Of a stretch of 34,267 nt of DNA, positions 22,140 through 30,602 are shown piece after piece. The stretch is taken from assembly GCA_964569015.1 (NCBI GenBank), contig CAZMSN010000016.1, positions 1-34,267 on the forward strand, written 5' to 3'. Numbering within the stretch: position 1 is the first letter of the stretch; each line of letters opens with the position of its first letter. Origin of the DNA: CAYQEC01 sp964569015. Lineage in GTDB: Bacteria > Actinomycetota > Acidimicrobiia > Spongiisociales > UBA5794. The position numbers and the translations under genes are program-made. Under the pieces are notes generated by a model, which saw only the letters and a list, made by a program, of their open reading frames with translations, ran no database searches and was not told where the DNA came from.

Positions 22140-22705
22140 CACGACACCTCCAGATGCCGGCGAAGGGCGGCGCGGGCCCGGTGGAGGTGGGATCCCACGG
22201 CTCCTTCGGATACGTTCATCGCGGCAGCGATCTCGGCAGTCGTCAGCCCCTCGAAGTAGCGCAGCACGGCGGCGGTTCTCTGGCGCACGGGGAGCCTGCG
22301 AAGCGCCTCCATGACATCGAGGCCCGCGGCAGGGTCCTCGGCGACCTTCGGTGGGTCGAGGCGGGCGATGGCGCGGGCGCGGCGTCGCATCGAGCGTTGG
22401 CGATTCAGCAGGCGGTTGATGGCGACCCGACGGACCCAGCCGACCGGGTCGTTGTAGCGACTGATCCGGCGCCAGTGCACGCACGCCTGGATGAAGGCGT
22501 CCTGGACCGCGTCCGCTGCTTCTTCGACGTCGCCGCCGACGAGGGCCAGGGAGCGCACGAGGCGGGCGTAGTCGTTGCGGAACAAGACCTCCGGGCTCGC
22601 CGGAGAGAGGCGGGTCTGTCTGGTGACTCGTTTCACGGCGGGCTCGGCTGCCTCAGGCGGATGCAACCGGCCCAACCTAACGGCTGCCGGTGCGGGTGGA
22701 TTCAC
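22139..22705 (-). CDS. ECF sigma factor
   Basis: A 188-residue RNA polymerase sigma factor of the extracytoplasmic function group. Region 2 includes EEAADAVQDAFIQACVHW and PVGWVRRVAINRLLNRQR. Region 4 includes LPVRQRTAAVLRYFEGLT and AEIAAAMNVSEGAVGSHLHR, the helix-turn-helix that reads the -35 element. Regions 1.1 and 3 are absent. The GTG start at 22705 has AAAGGGG about 6 nt upstream. It is followed, with a 1-nt overlap, by the membrane protein at 21213 that probably controls it. Confidence 0.92.
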   Translation of the reverse strand: MNPPAPAAVRLGRLHPPEAAEPAVKRVTRQTRLSPASPEVLFRNDYARLVRSLALVGGDVEEAADAVQDAFIQACVHWRRISRYNDPVGWVRRVAINRLLNRQRSMRRRARAIARLDPPKVAEDPAAGLDVMEALRRLPVRQRTAAVLRYFEGLTTAEIAAAMNVSEGAVGSHLHRARAALRRHLEVS

Positions 22706-22881
22706 ATCGTTCCCCTTTGGGCGGGGTCTTTCCCTGGATCACACCCGAGACACACCGCCAGCCGGTGGATTCTTCACAGGGAATGTGCGGATGATCACAG
22801 AGGCGGTGCCAACCGGTTCGTCGAGCCCGCCGTTCTGATTGCCGGTGGAACGGCCCGCTCGGGGTGTGTGCGGCCGGTTGC

Positions 22882-23568
22882 CTAGAACGGCACGCCGATG
22901 GCCTCACAGAGGAATCTCATGAAGGGGGCCGCCTTCTGGGAGCGATCGGTGAAGTCCTCCAGGAAGTGATCCGAGGTGACCTGCCTCTGGGTGAGGCGGG
23001 CCGAGGCGATGAAGTCCTTGCGCTTCAGGTCCTCGATGAGCGGGTGGTCCTCATCGAAGCCCCGCGGCGGCCGTTTCAGCGAGTCGCCCGTCACCGTGAA
23101 GACCGCGGTGAACCGTTCGCTGCGTGAGGCCCGTTTCCACTTGGCCCGGTTCTCGTCGATGTGGTGGCGGATCGCCTGGGCGATCTTGGCTTCGGGCCGC
23201 CACAGGCCGATGCCCATGTAGCACGCGCCGGGCTCGATGTTCAGGTAGAAACCGGGGGCGTGCACGTCCTTTCCAATGACGTGGCGGAACTGCATCCCCG
23301 TGTTCTCCTTGTAGGGGGTCTTGTCCTTGGCGAAGCGAGTGTCGCGCTGGATGCGGAACAGCGATCCCCCCACCTTGCGCGAGTCCGCCACGAAGTATCC
23401 CGAGATGCGGGCGAGCGGCTCGGCGAAGTCGTTGATGAACTCGAGCGCGGGCTCACGGACGTGCTCTTCGTAGTCGGCCTGATTGGCCTTGAACCAAGTG
23501 CGTTCGTTGTGCTCGGTCAGGTCTTGCAGGAACGTGAACAGCTTGGGGGTGAAGTATCGGGTGCCCAT
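22882..23568 (-). CDS. DUF2461 / TIGR02453 family protein
   Basis: A 228-residue protein that matches the DUF2461 family throughout: FTPKLFTFLQDLTEHNERTW near the start, FRIQRDTRFAKDKTPYKENT in the middle, and GFYLNIEPGACYMGIGLW. The function is unknown; members are soluble and widespread in bacteria and some fungi. The ATG at 23568 starts MGTRYFTPKLF; a TTG three codons upstream is an alternative. It stands alone, between the ECF sigma factor and the glucose-6-phosphate isomerase gene, all on the minus strand. Confidence 0.88.
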   Translation of the reverse strand: MGTRYFTPKLFTFLQDLTEHNERTWFKANQADYEEHVREPALEFINDFAEPLARISGYFVADSRKVGGSLFRIQRDTRFAKDKTPYKENTGMQFRHVIGKDVHAPGFYLNIEPGACYMGIGLWRPEAKIAQAIRHHIDENRAKWKRASRSERFTAVFTVTGDSLKRPPRGFDEDHPLIEDLKRKDFIASARLTQRQVTSDHFLEDFTDRSQKAAPFMRFLCEAIGVPF

Positions 23569-23619
23569 GGAGGCCAACCTACCCTGCCGCTGTGACAGGC
23601 CGGCATCGAGCCTCCGTGT

Positions 23620-23640
23620 CCACCTCGAACGCCGAGGTGG
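23620..23640 (-). terminator. Hairpin downstream of the tal-pgi operon
   Basis: CCACCTCG (23620-23627) pairs with CGAGGTGG (23633-23640) across a 5-nt loop. It lies about 50 nt beyond the stop of the glucose-6-phosphate isomerase gene in the direction of transcription. There is no T-tract, so this is a candidate only. Confidence 0.45.
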
Positions 23641-23687
23641 TGCGGGTGTTCCAGGATCACTGCACCGCGAGCCGCCGGTTCCTGCGT

Positions 23688-25328
23688 TCAGTGAACGGCA
23701 TCCTCGATGGCCTTGAGGATGGCCACGAGGCCGGCGTCGACAGAATCGCCCACGTTCACCAGCAGGACCCGGCGTGAGCGGCTCACCAGCGCCTGATTGT
23801 CTCCGAGCGCTTGAGCCGTCACCAGGCTGCCGAAGTCGTAGTCCGTCTCGGGGATGTCGAGATGGGGCTGCGGCCGGTCGACGATCTGGAGAAACACTCC
23901 GCGGTTGGGACCTCCCTTGTGCAGCTGGCCGGTCGAGTGCAGGAAGCGTGGACCGTAGCCGACGGTGGTGGCGACGCCCAGCGCCTCACCGAGAGTCTTG
24001 CGGGCCGCTTCCAGCTTCACCTGGGTGGTGAAGTCGGGAGCCAGGAACGCCTGGATCCCGATGTAGTCGTCTTCCTGCACCGAGTCTGCCCATCGCCGTA
24101 TCGCCGTCGCCAACTCTTCGCCGTGGGCGTCGATTTCGACGATGTTGGACGTGTCGAGGTCTCCGGCCATGGCCTTCTTGGCGAGGTCCTTGGCGACCTG
24201 GACGTCAGGCTGGTCGAACGGCTGGATGTCGAGGACAGAGCCGGCGGCCGCCACCGCCACCTCGAACACGAACATGGCAGCGGCGAGATCGGTGGCTTCC
24301 GTGAGGGCCATTCGCGCCACCGGGTGCCCGGCGGTCGCCAGCGCGTCGCTACGCACCGGATCGGGATCACCGAGGGTGAGGTGAACGAAGAACCGGTCGT
24401 TCCCGTAGGCGGCGGGATCGCGGAGCCGTTCTCCGACGATGGGCACGATTCCCTTGCCCTCCTTGCCGGTCGACTCGGCGATGAGTTGCTCGATCCATGC
24501 CGGGAAGGCGGAGAGTTCGGATGAGGTTGCGAGCGTGACCTTGTCGCGGCCGGCGAGGGCGAGTTCGCCGAGGGCAGCCCCGAGGCGGAGTCCCGGGCTC
24601 TGAGCCGGATCGACCTCCGGCCCGCAAGTGCCCGCCGCTTCCCACGCCGCCTCCAGCAGCGCCGCCACGTCGGCTCCGATGGCGGCCGCAGGCACCAGCC
24701 CGAACATGGTGAGGGCGGAGTAGCGACCGCCGACGTCGGGCGTCGCCAGGAAGGTGTGGCGGAAACTCCGAGCCTCGGCCAGCGCCGCGAGCGACGTACC
24801 CGGATCGGTCACAGCCACGAACCGGCTTCCCGGCGCGTCGGTGGCGGCGGCGGTACGAGCCCAGAAGTAGCGGAAGAACGACAGCGTCTCGAGGGTTCCG
24901 CCCGACTTGGAGGCCACGACGAAGACGGTGCGCAGCGGATCGGTGATCGTCGTGATCGCCTCTACCGCCGCCGGGTGGGTCGAATCGAGCACGAGCAGCT
25001 CCGGATGACCGGGGGCGTTGCCCAGCGTCGCCTGGTACACCGCAGGGGCGAGACTCGAGCCTCCCATGCCCAGGACCACGACATGGCGCACTCGTTCGGC
25101 GACGAGTTCGGCGGAGAACGACCGCAGCCTGTTGATCTCGGCCGTCATCGTCTCCGGTAGGTCGAGCCAGCCGAGGCGGTTGGTGATCTCGGGGGTGCCC
25201 TCCGGGCGCCACAGGGTGGGGTCGCGATTCCACAGTCGCCGAGCGAAGCCGTCACCGCTCCAGGCGTCGAGGCGTGCCTTCACCGCTGCCTGGTGGGAAC
25301 CGAGCGAGAAGTCGAGGTCAACGCTCAT
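23688..25328 (-). CDS. pgi: Glucose-6-phosphate isomerase
   Basis: A 546-residue isomerase that interconverts glucose-6-phosphate and fructose-6-phosphate. The phosphate-binding and sugar-isomerase (SIS) segments are visible: VVVLGMGGSSLAPAVYQ, VFVVASKSGGTLETLSFFRY and AFPAWIEQLIAESTGKEGKG. The C-terminal half includes QPFDQPDVQVAKDLAKKA and GYGPRFLHSTGQLHKGGPN. This variant resembles the isomerase half of the fused transaldolase/isomerase enzymes of some bacteria. Here the two are separate, and the ATG at 25328 overlaps the transaldolase stop by 4 nt. Co-translation with transaldolase ties glycolysis to the pentose phosphate pathway. Confidence 0.94.
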   Translation of the reverse strand: MSVDLDFSLGSHQAAVKARLDAWSGDGFARRLWNRDPTLWRPEGTPEITNRLGWLDLPETMTAEINRLRSFSAELVAERVRHVVVLGMGGSSLAPAVYQATLGNAPGHPELLVLDSTHPAAVEAITTITDPLRTVFVVASKSGGTLETLSFFRYFWARTAAATDAPGSRFVAVTDPGTSLAALAEARSFRHTFLATPDVGGRYSALTMFGLVPAAAIGADVAALLEAAWEAAGTCGPEVDPAQSPGLRLGAALGELALAGRDKVTLATSSELSAFPAWIEQLIAESTGKEGKGIVPIVGERLRDPAAYGNDRFFVHLTLGDPDPVRSDALATAGHPVARMALTEATDLAAAMFVFEVAVAAAGSVLDIQPFDQPDVQVAKDLAKKAMAGDLDTSNIVEIDAHGEELATAIRRWADSVQEDDYIGIQAFLAPDFTTQVKLEAARKTLGEALGVATTVGYGPRFLHSTGQLHKGGPNRGVFLQIVDRPQPHLDIPETDYDFGSLVTAQALGDNQALVSRSRRVLLVNVGDSVDAGLVAILKAIEDAVH

Positions 25329-26422
25329 GAGCGTATCGATGCCATCTTCTGGGCCACGGTCGCCAGCAGATCGTCGAAGGAATCGGCGAACTTTCGCACC
25401 CCCTCCACCTGGAGCTCGGCGGTGATCTCGTCGAAGTCGATCCCCAGGGCCGCCAGCGCCTCGATGTCGGCCGATGCCCTCTCCACGTCGGTGGTGAGGG
25501 CTTCGGGATCGATCTCGCCGTGGTCGAGGAACGCCTCGATCGTCGCCGGCGGCATCGTATTGACCGTGTTGGGGCCGATCAGAGTGTCGACGTAGAGCAG
25601 ATCGCGGTATTCGGGGTTCTTGGTGGACGTGCTCGCCCACAAAGGACGCTGCGGACGCACCCCCTTCTGGGCCGCCGCCGCAAAGGCCGGGCCTTCGAAG
25701 ACCTCGCGGTATCGCCGGTAGGCGAGCTTGGCGTTGGCGACGGCAGCTCTGCCACGCAAGGCGAGGGCTTCATCAGAGCCCTGGTTCTCGAGGGCGGCAT
25801 CGGTGTTGGCGTCGACCCTGCTCACGAAGAAGGACGCCACCGAGGCGACCGAGGTCGGGTCTTGGGAGCGGGCGACGCCGCCGAGATAGGCCTGGGCGGT
25901 GTTCTCGTAGTCCGCGAGGGAGAACATCAGGGTGACGTTGACGTTGATGCCCGAGGCGATCAGCTCCTCCACCGCAGGGAACCCCTCCGGGGTTGCGGGC
26001 ACCTTGATCATCAGATTGGGACGATCGACCCGATTCCAGAGCCGCCGGGCATCGGCGACGGTGCCGGCAGTATCGGCGGCGAGGTAGGGAGAGACTTCGA
26101 AGCTCACGAAGCCGTCCGCCCCTTCGCTCTCGTCATAGACGGGCCGCAGGAGATCGGCGGCCCCCTGGATGTCACCGATCGCCAGCTCCTCGAATACCGC
26201 CGCCGGCTCGGCTGCGGGATCGGCTTGGAGGATCCGGCGAATCTCGTCGTCGTATTCCGAGGACTTCGCCAGGGCGTGCTGGAAGATCGTCGGGTTGGAG
26301 GTGAGACCTCGAATCCCGCTCTCGATGAGACGTCCGAGTTCGCCGTTGACCAGGAGGTCCCGTCTGATGAAGTCGTACCAGACGGACTGGCCCTGCCGGT
26401 GGAGGTCGTGCAGTTTGCTCAT
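25325..26422 (-). CDS. tal: Transaldolase
   Basis: A 365-residue transaldolase of the actinobacterial type, moving a dihydroxyacetone unit between sugar phosphates in the non-oxidative pentose phosphate pathway. The substrate region IRGLTSNPTIFQHALAKS and the Schiff-base Lys140 in PNLMIKVPATPEG are clear. Other conserved segments are GINVNVTLMFSLADYENTAQ, ASFFVSRVDANTD and LWASTSTKNPEYRDLLYV. It starts with an ATG at 26422. A hairpin-like AGGAATCTCC lies just before the start and could limit ribosome access. It overlaps the isomerase gene downstream by 4 nt. Confidence 0.95.
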   Translation of the reverse strand: MSKLHDLHRQGQSVWYDFIRRDLLVNGELGRLIESGIRGLTSNPTIFQHALAKSSEYDDEIRRILQADPAAEPAAVFEELAIGDIQGAADLLRPVYDESEGADGFVSFEVSPYLAADTAGTVADARRLWNRVDRPNLMIKVPATPEGFPAVEELIASGINVNVTLMFSLADYENTAQAYLGGVARSQDPTSVASVASFFVSRVDANTDAALENQGSDEALALRGRAAVANAKLAYRRYREVFEGPAFAAAAQKGVRPQRPLWASTSTKNPEYRDLLYVDTLIGPNTVNTMPPATIEAFLDHGEIDPEALTTDVERASADIEALAALGIDFDEITAELQVEGVRKFADSFDDLLATVAQKMASIRS

Positions 26423-26560
26423 CTCGAGGAGATTCCTTTCTCCGCAGCCGTTTCAGGCCCTAAACGTACCCGACGCGGCGCCTCTTCCCGAACCAGACAC
26501 CGCGTGGTGACCCGGCGGCGAGCGCTATTCGACGACTCGGGGGCGTCGGAGGCGGCGCGG

Positions 26561-27439
26561 TCAGAACTCGCCGAGGATGCGGGTGATTCCGGCACGCACC
26601 GCGGCGGACATGTCGGGGCGCCGCAGCGCGAACGCCACGTTCGCTTCGAGGAAGCCGAGTTTCGTCCCGCAGTCGAAGCGAGTGCCTTTGAGGCGGAGGC
26701 CGTGGAACGGCCCGTCCCCGATCAGCTTCACCATCGAGTCGGTGAGCTGGATCTCGTTGCCGGCTCCGATGATGCCGAGGCCGAGGTAGTCCATGATCCG
26801 CGGCTGGAGGATGTAGCGGCCCACGATCGCCAGGTTCGACGGCGCCGCCGCAGGGTCGGGCTTCTCCACGAGATCGAGCACCTCGACGAGGCGGCCGTCG
26901 TCCTCACCGGGGTCGACCACGCCGTAGCGGGCGGTGTCTTCCTCGGGAACCTCCATGAGCGAGATCACATTGCCACCGTGCTTCTCATAGGTCTCGACCA
27001 TTTCGACGAGACATGGTCTCTCCGAGAGAATGAGATCGTCGGCGAGCAGGACGGCAAACGGCTCGTTGTTGATGAGGTGGCGGGCGCACCAGACGGCGTG
27101 ACCGAGGCCGAGGGCCTCCATCTGCCGCACGTAGGCGACCTGGCCCGGCTCAGGCTGGGAGAGGTGCATCTCCTCGACCACGTCATGCCGGTCGTTGTCG
27201 CGCAGTGCCTCTTCGAGCTCGACGTGGTAGTCGAAGTGGTTCTCGATGGCCGTCTTGCCACGTCCGGTCACGAAGATGAACTCCTCGATCCCCGCGGCGC
27301 GGGCTTCGTCGACGGCGTACTCGATGAGGGGTTTGTCGACGATGGGGAGCATCACCTTGGGCAGCGCCTTGGTGGCGGGCAGGAAGCGCGTTCCGAGGCC
27401 GGCTACGGGAAAGATCGCCTTGCGAATCGGCTTCACCAT
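26561..27439 (-). CDS. galU: UTP-glucose-1-phosphate uridylyltransferase
   Basis: A 292-residue enzyme making UDP-glucose from UTP and glucose-1-phosphate. The nucleotide-binding signature is at residues 11-32 (PVAGLGTRFLPATKALPK), followed by EFIFVTGRGKTAIENHFD, AVWCARHLINNEPFAVLLAD and a C-terminal GTRFDCGTKLGFLEANV that includes the sugar-binding Lys. The ATG at 27439 has GGAGGAG only about 4 nt upstream. UDP-glucose from this enzyme could feed the two glycosyltransferases of the 14177-20338 operon, although the gene is not adjacent to it. Confidence 0.96.
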   Translation of the reverse strand: MVKPIRKAIFPVAGLGTRFLPATKALPKVMLPIVDKPLIEYAVDEARAAGIEEFIFVTGRGKTAIENHFDYHVELEEALRDNDRHDVVEEMHLSQPEPGQVAYVRQMEALGLGHAVWCARHLINNEPFAVLLADDLILSERPCLVEMVETYEKHGGNVISLMEVPEEDTARYGVVDPGEDDGRLVEVLDLVEKPDPAAAPSNLAIVGRYILQPRIMDYLGLGIIGAGNEIQLTDSMVKLIGDGPFHGLRLKGTRFDCGTKLGFLEANVAFALRRPDMSAAVRAGITRILGEF

Positions 27440-27532
27440 CTTCTCCTCCGCGTCGCTGGCGCACTCTGGGTGTTCGGCACGTTCGGCCCGCCTGTTGAGT
27501 CCAAAGATCGGCCCCTTGCCATGCTATCGAGA

Positions 27533-27994
27533 TCAGGTGCCCAGCTCCGCTTCGACCCTGGTGACGTGGCCTTTGGCCCGCACGCCGTACCAGGCGTGCT
27601 CGATGCTGCCGTCGGAGGCGATCACGAACGTCGATCGCGTGAGGCCCTCGTGCTCGCGTCCGTAGCTCTTCTTGACGCCCCAGACGCCGTAGGCCCGCGC
27701 CATGGTGTGGTCCTCGTCGCTGAGCAGGGTGAACGGGAGGGCGTGCTTGTGACGGAAGCGGTCGAGGCGCTCGACGGGATCGGGGCTCACCCCGAGCACG
27801 GCGTAGCCGGCTGCGGTGAAGAACTCGTGCCGGTCTCGGAAATCGCACGACTCGGTCGTGCAGCCCGGTGTGAAGGCCTTTGGGTAGAAGAAGATGACCA
27901 GCGCCCGGTCGGCGAAATCGGACAGCGAGACGGTGTTGCCGTCTTGGTCGAGGCGGGTGAAGGTGGGGGCTGTGTCTCCGGGCTGCAGTCTCAT
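27533..27994 (-). CDS. bcp: Thiol peroxidase, BCP-type peroxiredoxin
   Basis: A 153-residue thioredoxin-fold peroxidase that reduces hydrogen peroxide and organic hydroperoxides. The peroxidatic Cys45 is in FFYPKAFTPGCTTESCDF, with the resolving Cys at position 50, the same five-residue spacing as E. coli Bcp. VLGVSPDPVERLDRFRHKH and LLSDEDHTMARAYGVWGVK are typical. It is soluble and cytoplasmic. The ATG at 27994 overlaps the RlmN stop by 4 nt (ATGA), so the two are translated together. Confidence 0.95.
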   Translation of the reverse strand: MRLQPGDTAPTFTRLDQDGNTVSLSDFADRALVIFFYPKAFTPGCTTESCDFRDRHEFFTAAGYAVLGVSPDPVERLDRFRHKHALPFTLLSDEDHTMARAYGVWGVKKSYGREHEGLTRSTFVIASDGSIEHAWYGVRAKGHVTRVEAELGT

Positions 27995-29124
27995 GGGACC
28001 TCCTCGGGTTCGGTGGGGGTGAGCGTGTTCGGATGAGGTGAAGGCGACGATGTCGACTCGTCGACGCCGGCCCCACGAAGGCGGAGCTGGCCGCAGGCGG
28101 CATCGATGTCCTGTCCGCGGGTGTCACGAAGAGTCACGTTGGCGCCTTCGCCGCGGAGCGCCTCGATGAAGGCACGAACGGCGTGTGTGCGGGCCGGGCG
28201 GTGCGACGAGAGGGGCGTCGGGTTTAGGTTGATGACGTTGACGTGGGCACGCAGGTCACGGGCGATGGCGGCCAGCTCGATGGCCTGATCGACCGAGTCG
28301 TTGAGGCCGTTGATCAGCGCCCATTCGATCGACACCCGCCGGCCCTTCGCCGTGAAGAAGGTGCGGGCGGCTTCGACCACTGCCGCGATCGGGTACCGCT
28401 CGTTGAGGGGAACCAGCCGGGAGCGCAGCTCGTCGTCGGCGGCGTGCAGGCTCACGGCGAGGTTGACGGGCCACGGCTCCTCTGCCAGCCGGAGTATGCC
28501 GGGGACGACTCCGACGGTCGAGACGGTGATCGATCGGGCCGAGTGCCCCATGGTCTCGATCATCCTGCGTAGCGCCTCCCGTACCTGGGCGTAGTTGGCG
28601 AGCGGCTCGCCCATGCCCATGAACACGACGTTGGTGACGTGGTCGGGGCCGCTGCCCAGGGGGATGTCGCGGATGCTCGCCTCGGCGTAGGCGAGTTGGG
28701 CGACGATCTCGCCGGCATCGAGGTGGCGCTCGAAGCCGAACTGGCCGCTGGCACAGAAGGCGCACCCCATGGCGCAGCCGGCCTGCGAGGAGACGCAGAG
28801 AGTGGCACGCCGCGGGTAGCCCATCAGCACGGCCTCGATCGATGCGCCCCCCTCGCCGCGGAAGAGCCATTTGCGGGTGGTCCCGCCGTCTGCGGATTGC
28901 TCGATCTCGACCGAGAACGGCCACAGATGGTCGGCGAGCGCGGAACGGATCTCGAGAGGGAGGTTCGTCATGTCGTCGGTGGAGAGCACAGGGGTTCGGT
29001 AGAGCCAGTCGCGGAGCTGACGAGACCGGAACTCAGGTTCCCCGGGGAGCAGCGTCGCCAAATCGCCCGGGTCGACGCGATACGGCGAATCGACGAATCG
29101 AATAGCCGGCGTTGCCGGGCTCAA
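27991..29124 (-). CDS. rlmN: Dual-specificity 23S rRNA/tRNA adenine C2 methyltransferase RlmN
   Basis: A 377-residue radical SAM enzyme that methylates C2 of A2503 in 23S rRNA and A37 in some tRNAs. The iron-sulfur cluster Cys117, Cys121 and Cys124 lie in QAGCAMGCAFCASGQFGF. Cys110 just before and Cys344 (DIDAACGQLR) match the two conserved functional cysteines of RlmN. VVFMGMGEPLANY is the SAM-binding GGE-like element. The start is an unusual TTG at 29124, supported by its 4-nt overlap (TTGA) with the upstream gene's stop and by good N-terminal similarity. A Ser/Pro/Thr-rich tail follows the catalytic part. Confidence 0.94.
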   Translation of the reverse strand: MSPATPAIRFVDSPYRVDPGDLATLLPGEPEFRSRQLRDWLYRTPVLSTDDMTNLPLEIRSALADHLWPFSVEIEQSADGGTTRKWLFRGEGGASIEAVLMGYPRRATLCVSSQAGCAMGCAFCASGQFGFERHLDAGEIVAQLAYAEASIRDIPLGSGPDHVTNVVFMGMGEPLANYAQVREALRRMIETMGHSARSITVSTVGVVPGILRLAEEPWPVNLAVSLHAADDELRSRLVPLNERYPIAAVVEAARTFFTAKGRRVSIEWALINGLNDSVDQAIELAAIARDLRAHVNVINLNPTPLSSHRPARTHAVRAFIEALRGEGANVTLRDTRGQDIDAACGQLRLRGAGVDESTSSPSPHPNTLTPTEPEEVP

Positions 29125-29465
29125 CCGAGGCGCCGGCGTGCCTGCACGATCCAGTCTTGCACCCGGTTCTCGGCAATTCCGAGGGTCTCGGCGATGGTCG
29201 CCGCGTCGGCGTCGGCGAGAGAACGGAAGGTCGCCACTCCCGACTCGGCCAGGCGATTGGCGAATACCGGCCCGATGCCTCTGATGGCGCGGAGATCATC
29301 CGATTCCACGCCGGCTGTCGAGGGAACGGGGGCCGGCGGCGTGCTCCGGAATGGAGGAGCCGCCTCGCCCGAGACGTGCGGTGCCGGCGACAGCCGCTCG
29401 CGGGTGAGCCAGAGAACCACCCCGATCGCAGCTGCGAGCCCGGCGATGCGTATCAGTTTCTTCAT
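29121..29465 (-). CDS. Membrane-anchored helix-hairpin-helix protein
   Basis: A 114-residue protein: an N-terminal transmembrane helix (LIRIAGLAAAIGVVLWLTRE), a Pro/Ala-rich linker, then a helix-hairpin-helix domain (DLRAIRGIGPVFANRLAE and GVATFRSLADADAATIAETL). The motif 'L..I.GIGP..A..L...G..T...LA' is shared with DUF4332-like and other HhH proteins, which usually bind DNA or proteins non-specifically. Its function here is unknown. Two adjacent ATGs occur at 29468 and 29465; the second is better spaced from AGGA. It overlaps RlmN by 4 nt and is the first gene of the HhH-rlmN-bcp unit. Confidence 0.75.
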   Translation of the reverse strand: MKKLIRIAGLAAAIGVVLWLTRERLSPAPHVSGEAAPPFRSTPPAPVPSTAGVESDDLRAIRGIGPVFANRLAESGVATFRSLADADAATIAETLGIAENRVQDWIVQARRRLG

Positions 29466-29526
29466 CATGATCCTGTCGACATACTACTGCGTGAACTGTC
29501 GGTGTGGCCTGGAGATGGTCCCGCAG

Positions 29527-30434
29527 CTAGGGCTGGCAGGGAGCCCAGTGCTTCCAGGGAGGGTCGCCTGCGTCGATCGAGTCCTGCACCAGCCAGGCGG
29601 CCGTGGCGATGTTGGCTTCGGGATCGAACACGCTGGCGCCGTCCCATCCTGCCAGGGTGCTCGCCCAGTTCCAGGTCGACGAGATGAACTGGAACAACCC
29701 GGAGGCGTTGGTGCGGGGGTTGACGGCGAGCGGGTCGCCGTTGCTCTCACATACGATGACCGAGAGGGCATCGTCGACGAACTCGGCCGGGAAGTATTGC
29801 TCGACCAGGGGTCGCCAGTATTCGACGTCACGGGGGCCGCCGGCGACGACGGTTGTCGTGGTGGTTGGCGGCGTGGTGGTTGTGGTCGTGGTGGTGGTGG
29901 TCGGCGGCGTTGTGGTCGTGGTGGTGGTGGTCGGCGGCGTTGTGGTCGTGGTGGTGGTGGTCGGCGGCGGTGGCGCAGTGGTGGTGGTCGGCGGCGTTGT
30001 GGTGGNNNNNNNNNNNNNNNNNNNNNNNNNNNNNNNNNNNNNNNNNNNNNNNNNNNNNNNNNNNNNNNNNNNNNNNNNNNNNNNNNNNNNNNNNNNNNNN
30101 NNNNNGTGGTGGTGGTCGGCGGCGGTGGCGCAGTGGTGGTGGTCGGCGGCGTTGTGGTGGTCGGCGGCGTTGTGGTGGTCGTCGTGTCCACGGCGGGCGC
30201 GGCGAGGATCGAGGCTGCGGCGAGATCGGGCACGTGGGGTGCCGGGTCCGGCTGGAGTGCGTTCGCCAAGGCGGCGCCGGCGACGCGGGCTGAGAGGCCC
30301 ACGGGCGGAGCGACTCCGTCTTCGGGTGCGTTCGCCTGTTCGGCGGAGAACGCGGCGAAGCCGAGGATCGCGAGCAACGCGATGATCAGCATGCCGGTGA
30401 ACGCGAGGGGGGATCGTCGCACCGAGGTTGTCAC
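29527..30434 (-). CDS. Lytic transglycosylase-like protein with Thr/Pro repeat linker, split by a gap
   Basis: The N-terminal part (from a GTG at 30434) has a transmembrane or signal segment (MLIIALLAILGFAAFSAEQA) and an Ala/Pro-rich stretch before a Thr/Pro linker. After the gap the frame resumes in the same kind of linker and ends in a goose-lysozyme/SLT-like domain: EYWRPLVEQYFPAEFVDDA, VIVCESNGDPLAVNP with the probable catalytic Glu, and NASGLFQFISSTWNWAS. Such domains cleave peptidoglycan glycan strands, often near growth sites. The two halves are in different frames only because the 100-N placeholder has an arbitrary length. The start is uncertain; a TTG at 30548 is an alternative. The stop is TAG at 29527-29529. 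Confidence 0.8.
29881..29970 (-). repeat. 30-bp tandem repeats encoding Thr/Pro linker
   Basis: Three near-identical 30-bp units (only the last base of the third differs) encode a 10-residue Thr/Pro unit, TPPTTTTTTT. Related but shorter units continue on both sides and beyond the gap to about 30183. The low complexity explains why the assembly broke here. Confidence 0.9.
30006..30105. other. Assembly gap (100 N) inside the repeat linker
   Basis: Exactly 100 undetermined bases, a placeholder. The flanking DNA is the same Thr/Pro-coding repeat, so the real number of repeat units is unknown. Confidence 0.98.
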
Positions 30435-30602
30435 TCCGCTTTCTGATCGGGCCGGTTCGAAGAGCCGGCCCCGAGCGCGCCGCAGCACATCACGCGCCCC
30501 TTGTGCGATTGAGGCTAGGGACGGCCGACTCGCTCGGCAAGCCGCCAAGCGCCACGGCTTCCCAGAACATGGAGCGGTCCAGCCCTGTCGGAACGAGGAG
30601 CG

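Noticed and set aside
25520..28036. Very long plus-strand open frame (over 800 codons) across tal, galU and bcp
   Set aside because: It spans three well-supported minus-strand genes and their spacers and has no recognisable motif, so it is a shadow frame.
29853..30200. Val/Trp/Gly-repeat open frames on the plus strand
   Set aside because: They are reverse reads of the Thr/Pro linker repeat; the minus-strand frame joins a signal segment to a lytic domain.
30449..30471. Hairpin containing GGTTCGAA, resembling a tRNA T-arm
   Set aside because: No acceptor, D or anticodon arms can be placed around it; it is just an inverted repeat near the start of the transglycosylase gene.
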